From contig NZ_AP031500.1 in the NCBI RefSeq assembly GCF_042847215.1, positions 1,116,001 through 1,180,000 of the forward strand: DNA of 64,000 nt, given 5' to 3'. Under the pieces are notes generated by a model. The model did no database searches, had not been told where the DNA came from, and was given only the letters and a program-made list of their open reading frames with translations. How positions within the stretch are numbered: position 1 is the first letter of the stretch; each line of letters starts with the position of its first letter. Source of the stretch: Gilvimarinus japonicus. GTDB lineage: Bacteria > Pseudomonadota > Gammaproteobacteria > Pseudomonadales > Cellvibrionaceae. This document shows, piece by piece, positions 60,254 to 64,000 of this stretch. The position numbers and the translations under genes are program-made.

Positions 60254-61671
60254 TGAGCCAAACCCGAGAACAAAAGCATTTTCATCGTGTTGGGCGCGGG
60301 ATTACCAAGCTGGGTCAACCGTTTGGCAAGTTGGTTGATAAAGTCTGGAACCGCTGGATGTCGCCCTCACAATCGCACTCCAAAGACTGGGTTGAGGATG
60401 CCGATTGGGCACGAATTCAGCAGGCGCCGCTGCGTGCCCGCGGTTTGCTTTACAGTATGTTGCTGATTGTGATCGCACTATTTGTGTGGGCGGGTTTTGC
60501 TCAGATAGACGAGGTCGCACGCGGTCAAGGCAAGGTTATCCCCTCTAGTCACACGCAAATTGTACAGTCGTTTGATGGCGGGGTGGTGCAAGAGATTTTG
60601 GTAAAAGAGGGGCAGGTGGTCGAGCAGGGTGCGCTGTTAATGCGGATAGATCCGACCCGGTTTATCGCGACCTTTCGTGAAAATCGCGCACAGTATTTAA
60701 CGCTGCAAGCGCGCGCCGCGCGATTGCAGGCATTGGTTGAGGGCTCTGAATTTAAGATTCCTGCAATAGTGCGCGAAAATGAACCCCGTGTCGCCGCTAA
60801 TGAAACCACTTTGTATCAGTCGAATCTTAATGAGTTGGAACAAAAGCTGTCTCAGGCCCGGCAACAACTTACCCAGCGTCGTGAAGAACTGAACGAGGTT
60901 GAGGCGCGTTTAACCCAAGCGTCACGTGCCTATGACTTATCTAGCCAAGAGCTACAGGTCACCCGGCCGCTGCTAGACAGTGGCGCAATTTCAGAGGTCG
61001 AGATCTTGCGGCTTGAGCGCGACGCCTCTAATGCGAAGGGTGAGATGGGCCAGGCAACGGCGCAAAAAGCGCGAATTCAATCGGCTATTCTTGAGGCGCA
61101 AAATAAACTCCAAGAAGTGAGTTTGGTGGCAAAAAATGAATGGCGCAGTCAGCTTTCAGAGACGCTGGCAAAATTGTCGAGCTTGTCGGAAACCAGTACC
61201 GGTTTAGCCGATCGGGTTAAGTACGCAGATATCCGCGCACCCGTGCGCGGTACCGTGCAGCGGTTGTTTATCAATACCGAAGGCGGCGTCGTGCAGCCCG
61301 GTAGTGAGGTGTTAGAGATGACGCCGCTGGATGATCAACTGTTAATCGAAGCGAAAATTCCGCCCAAGGATATTGCCTTTTTGCGGCCCGGTCAGCCGGC
61401 GATGGTTAAGCTAACCGCGTATGATTTTACCGTGTACGGTGGTTTGTTGGGCGATCTGGAGCATATCAGCACCGATACCGTTACCGATGAGCAAGATCAA
61501 ACCTATTACATCGTGCGGGTGCGAACCCGCGAGTCGGGCTTTGATCAAGCATTGCCGATTATTCCCGGCATGACGGCGCAGGTAGATATTATTACGGGTA
61601 AGAAGACCGTGTTATCTTACCTTCTTAAGCCTATTCTACGGGCCAAACAAAACGCGTTAACAGAGCGATAA
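60253..61671 (+). CDS. HlyD/LapC-family membrane fusion protein
   Basis: 472 residues from GTG 60253. One transmembrane helix near residue 75 (LLYSMLLIVIALFVWAGFAQID), then a hairpin of lipoyl and coiled-coil parts (residues about 110-330, LEQKLSQARQQLTQRREELNEVEARL) and a beta-barrel end with RAPVRGTVQRLFINTEGGVVQPGSEVLEMTPLDD and GMTAQVDIITGKKTVLSYLLKPI. Periplasmic adaptor joining the ABC transporter to the TolC channel. Ends overlapping the LuxR-type gene by one base. Confidence 0.93.
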   Translation: MSQTREQKHFHRVGRGITKLGQPFGKLVDKVWNRWMSPSQSHSKDWVEDADWARIQQAPLRARGLLYSMLLIVIALFVWAGFAQIDEVARGQGKVIPSSHTQIVQSFDGGVVQEILVKEGQVVEQGALLMRIDPTRFIATFRENRAQYLTLQARAARLQALVEGSEFKIPAIVRENEPRVAANETTLYQSNLNELEQKLSQARQQLTQRREELNEVEARLTQASRAYDLSSQELQVTRPLLDSGAISEVEILRLERDASNAKGEMGQATAQKARIQSAILEAQNKLQEVSLVAKNEWRSQLSETLAKLSSLSETSTGLADRVKYADIRAPVRGTVQRLFINTEGGVVQPGSEVLEMTPLDDQLLIEAKIPPKDIAFLRPGQPAMVKLTAYDFTVYGGLLGDLEHISTDTVTDEQDQTYYIVRVRTRESGFDQALPIIPGMTAQVDIITGKKTVLSYLLKPILRAKQNALTER

Positions 61672-62258
61672 TGCAGTCAGTATTTGTTTCAACTTCACAA
61701 GTAAATTCAGCGCGCTGGCGTATGGCTATGGCCGATGCTCAGGTGTGTTTGGATTGTCCGCCTGATGAGCTGCCAGTGGATCATCAAACCTTAGTTTGGT
61801 TGGTGATGACGGGCGCCTGGGGCGAGCACTTAAAGGTCGCTTTGGCCGCCGGGGCTAAAGTGATCGCCATGACACTGAATGAAACGGCCAGTGAAGCACG
61901 CACTATTATTGGCCTAGGGGCGAGTGGCTATGTCCACGCGTTGGCGGCACCTGAGTTGTTGGTTCAGGTGAAAAACGCCGTCGAATACGATGGGCTGTGG
62001 CTCGGTAAACATTTGCTGAGTGAGCTGTTGGCACTTTCCAGCCCGACCAAACCTCGCCCGGCCGTTGGTGACCACCTAAGTATGCGCGAGCGAACGGTTG
62101 CTCAAGCGGTTGCTAAAGGTAAAAGCAACAAAGAGGTGGCGCGCGAGCTGAATATTACTGAGCGCACGGTTAAAGCCCATCTGAGTGCCTGCTTTGATAA
62201 ATTAGGTGTGCGCGATCGTATGCAGTTAGCGTTATTGATTAATCGTGACGGCGCGTAA
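61671..62258 (+). CDS. LuxR-type regulator with degenerate receiver-like domain
   Basis: 195 residues. C-terminal HTH (about 132-190) LSMRERTVAQAVAKGKSNKEVARELNITERTVKAHLSACFDKLGVRDR is of NarL/FixJ type. The N-terminal 120 residues resemble a receiver fold (IAMTLNETASEARTIIGLGASGYVHALAAPELLVQVKNAV) but the phosphorylatable aspartate and its acidic partners are not evident, so phosphorylation is doubtful. Translationally coupled to the transporter genes (one-base overlap) and placed before the adhesin, it most likely controls adhesin or secretion genes. No kinase gene nearby. Confidence 0.85.
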   Translation: MQSVFVSTSQVNSARWRMAMADAQVCLDCPPDELPVDHQTLVWLVMTGAWGEHLKVALAAGAKVIAMTLNETASEARTIIGLGASGYVHALAAPELLVQVKNAVEYDGLWLGKHLLSELLALSSPTKPRPAVGDHLSMRERTVAQAVAKGKSNKEVARELNITERTVKAHLSACFDKLGVRDRMQLALLINRDGA

Positions 62259-62323
62259 TCTCCCTTTTGGCGTTTGCTTTAATATTCGCTAAACCCCCGA
62301 TTCGGTATTACTATTAATGTTTA

Positions 62324-62377
62324 AAAAAGGCGCTCGCTGAATACACATTTGGCGGGGGCGCTTTTTGGCACATGAAT
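62324..62377 (+). terminator. probable intrinsic terminator
   Basis: AAAAAAGGCGCTCGC (from 62324) folds on GCGGGGGCGCTTTTT with a one-base bulge and a 14-base loop, ending in T5. It separates the regulator unit from the adhesin gene, which therefore probably has its own promoter or relies on read-through. Confidence 0.6.
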
Positions 62378-62438
62378 CATTTGCGTCGGGTGGTAGTTAG
62401 CTCTCAGAGGGTTTTGAGAGGCTGAGAAGGGATTATCT

Positions 62439-64000
62439 ATGAGCGAGCAAAGTGCGATAGTTGTCGAGATCGAGGGACGCGCGTGGGCTAGAACAGTCGA
62501 CGGGCGGGTGCGCAACCTGAGCGAAGGCGATAGCCTTGCTGTTGGGGAGCGCCTAGTTGTAGAACGCGGCGCCAGCATCACCCTGGATGTTGGTGCTGGC
62601 GAAGTTTTGAGTTACGTCGGCCCTCTGCAGCTATTGTTAACCTCCGACTTCTGGCGCTCATCCAACACCCAACCCGATACCGCGGTTGATTCGGGTGCCT
62701 CAGACGTTACTCCCAGTGTTGTTAACGACGAGACCAGGCAACCGTCAAGCAACTCTTCTCGTGTTGATGATAAAGAGTCCCCGGTGTCGCAGGGGTGGCA
62801 TTACAGTGTTAATTTAAAACGTGTTGGTGAGGAGCTAACGCCTCCCGGACTTGACGGCTCTGGTGTGCCTGAACGGCCCTCGCCGCCGTACACTTTGGGC
62901 GGGCGTATTATGGATGGCGATGACGGCCCCGTGCCACCGTTACCTCCTGTGCCCCCACCGGTACCACCTGAGCCGCCGGTACCCAACTTTCCGCCGCAGA
63001 CTAGCGATCAGTATTTAACGACTCCCGAGGACGTGGCACTGCCTGGTGGAATCCCTGGTTACGATCCCGAGGGGGCACCGCTTAGTTATCGGATTATCAG
63101 CGAGCCTAGCCATGGCAGCGTGACCCTCGATCCTGCCACTGGTGCTTTTGTTTATACCCCTAACGAAGATTACAACGGTGACGACCAGTTTATGGTCGAG
63201 TTGTCGGATGGTCGCTACACAGTTACCGAGACAACCTACATTGAAGTGATTCCGGTCAACGATCCGCCCGAGGCAACTGATCAGTATCTTGTGACACCCG
63301 AAGACACCGCTATTGATGGTCAACTTGAGGCCAGTGATGTCGATGGCGACTCGCTCACTTATCGCATTGCGATGGGCCCAAGCTTTGGCGAAGTCACCTT
63401 AGACCCAAACACCGGCGCTTTTCGGTATGAGCCCGGCCCGGATTACGTCGGCAATGATCAATTCACCGTATTGGTGGACGATGGCGAAGGCGGCACAACC
63501 GAGGCGGTGGTTTACATTGAGGTGACGCCCGTTAGCGATAGCGCGGTCATAACCGGTGATGACACTGGCGATTTACTGGAAGACAGCGACGATCCGATGC
63601 TGCGCGACAATGGCAAGCTAGAGGTCGTGGACCCCGATCAAAATGAAGCCGTTTTTTTACCTGGTAATGCAATAGCCGGCGCTGGCGCTTTAGGGCAGTT
63701 AACCATAAGCGCCGATGGCGCTTGGGAATACCAAGTCGCCAATGCCGAGGTACAGTACTTAGCGCTCGGAGAAACGGTTAGTGAGACGCATACCGTTAGC
63801 ACCGCCGATGGCACGACCCACGATGTGGTGGTTACCATTACCGGTGTGAATGACACTCCGACTATTACCGTTGCTACCGGCGATAGTGATAGCGCCATAT
63901 TAAGCGAGACTGATGCCGCGTTATCGGCAACCGGCACCTTAAGTGTGGCCGACGTAGACTTGGCCGATGCGGTAGCACCTAGTGTGTTGTCGGTTAGCGC
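62439..64000 (+). CDS. type I secreted giant adhesin, 5' part (cadherin/VCBS repeats)
   Basis: Open to the window edge: 520 codons without stop. ATG 62439 behind GAGAAGGGA. Residues 1-65 (VVEIEGRAWARTVDG...LSEGDSLAVGERLVVERGASITLDVG) resemble the retention module of LapA-type adhesins, which lodges in the TolC channel. A disordered, proline-rich linker follows (PPLPPVPPPVPPEPP near 170). Then cadherin-like repeats (about 186-280 and 283-365), each with DQYL.TPEDTA, LSYRI/LTYRI, PSHGSVTLDP.TGAF.Y.P..DY.G.D.F, and from about 370 VCBS-type repeats (QLTISADGAWEYQV, GTTHDVVVTITGVND). Substrate of the exporter just upstream; probably mediates attachment and biofilm. C-terminal RTX signal lies outside the window. 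Confidence 0.9.
   Translation, partial: MSEQSAIVVEIEGRAWARTVDGRVRNLSEGDSLAVGERLVVERGASITLDVGAGEVLSYVGPLQLLLTSDFWRSSNTQPDTAVDSGASDVTPSVVNDETRQPSSNSSRVDDKESPVSQGWHYSVNLKRVGEELTPPGLDGSGVPERPSPPYTLGGRIMDGDDGPVPPLPPVPPPVPPEPPVPNFPPQTSDQYLTTPEDVALPGGIPGYDPEGAPLSYRIISEPSHGSVTLDPATGAFVYTPNEDYNGDDQFMVELSDGRYTVTETTYIEVIPVNDPPEATDQYLVTPEDTAIDGQLEASDVDGDSLTYRIAMGPSFGEVTLDPNTGAFRYEPGPDYVGNDQFTVLVDDGEGGTTEAVVYIEVTPVSDSAVITGDDTGDLLEDSDDPMLRDNGKLEVVDPDQNEAVFLPGNAIAGAGALGQLTISADGAWEYQVANAEVQYLALGETVSETHTVSTADGTTHDVVVTITGVNDTPTITVATGDSDSAILSETDAALSATGTLSVADVDLADAVAPSVLSVS

Noticed and set aside
62321..63937. Minus-strand frames opposite the adhesin
   Set aside because: Antisense shadows of the repeat-rich adhesin frame, which is continuous and well supported.

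Overview
The window looks like chromosomal DNA of a marine, polysaccharide-degrading gammaproteobacterium, most likely of the Cellvibrionaceae type (Saccharophagus, Teredinibacter, Gilvimarinus, Simiduia relatives). The grounds are a large alginate-utilisation locus with PL6, PL17 and PL7 lyases, poly-serine linkers in secreted and membrane proteins, large TonB-dependent receptors, a Na+-pumping oxaloacetate decarboxylase and gammaproteobacterial housekeeping genes (rlmM, epmC, tusA, pdxB, alaA, dusC, yheU). The taxonomic call is inference; no rRNA or marker search was possible.

Region 1 (1-7.8 kb) is ordinary chromosome: the 3' part of an assimilatory nitrate reductase, a VIT-type membrane protein, a GcvR-like ACT protein, yheU, an alpha/beta hydrolase, rlmM, an ABM-domain protein, tusA, epmC and two unrecognised proteins.

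Region 2 (7.8-35.4 kb) is the alginate locus. On the plus strand are a YihU-like beta-hydroxyacid dehydrogenase, PL6 and PL17 lyases, a KdgF-like cupin, a DEH reductase-like SDR, KDG kinase, class II fructose-bisphosphate aldolase, class III fructose-bisphosphatase, a PL7 lipoprotein, a lipoprotein with a duplicated beta-rich domain, a TonB-dependent receptor and a CBM32-PL7 lipoprotein. On the minus strand are a GntR/FadR regulator with an MFS transporter, and a second TonB-dependent receptor. Expected flow: surface lyases cut alginate, the receptors import oligomers, PL17 and PL6 trim them to monouronates, MFS moves these inward, KdgF/SDR/KdgK lead to KDPG, and aldolase plus FBPase turn the resulting triose into hexose phosphate. 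No KDPG aldolase (eda) lies in the window. Four promoters share TTGACA-N18-TANNNT preceded by GGT. Two of them (for the dehydrogenase and PL6) also share a homologous leader of about 200 nt that ends in a base-pair-conserved intrinsic terminator exactly 24 nt before an ATG. This is the best candidate for an undescribed regulatory RNA here.

Region 3 (35.4-48.6 kb) is housekeeping: a 5'-3' exonuclease, pdxB, an ATP-NAD-kinase-like protein, a methyltransferase, alaA, msrB, ggt and dusC. It includes a duplicated tRNA-Glu/tRNA-Gly pair followed by a 172-bp tandem repeat, each unit ending in the tRNA-Gly 3' end. The layout resembles the E. coli tyrT locus.

Region 4 (48.8-55.7 kb) has oadGAB, a DEAD-box helicase overlapping mtfA, and a PhoH-family gene. 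Region 5 (56.2-64 kb) is a Lap-like type I secretion locus: TolC fused to an OmpA-like domain, an ABC exporter with a C39-like domain, an HlyD-type adaptor, a LuxR-type regulator, and the 5' part of a giant cadherin/VCBS-repeat adhesin that runs off the window.
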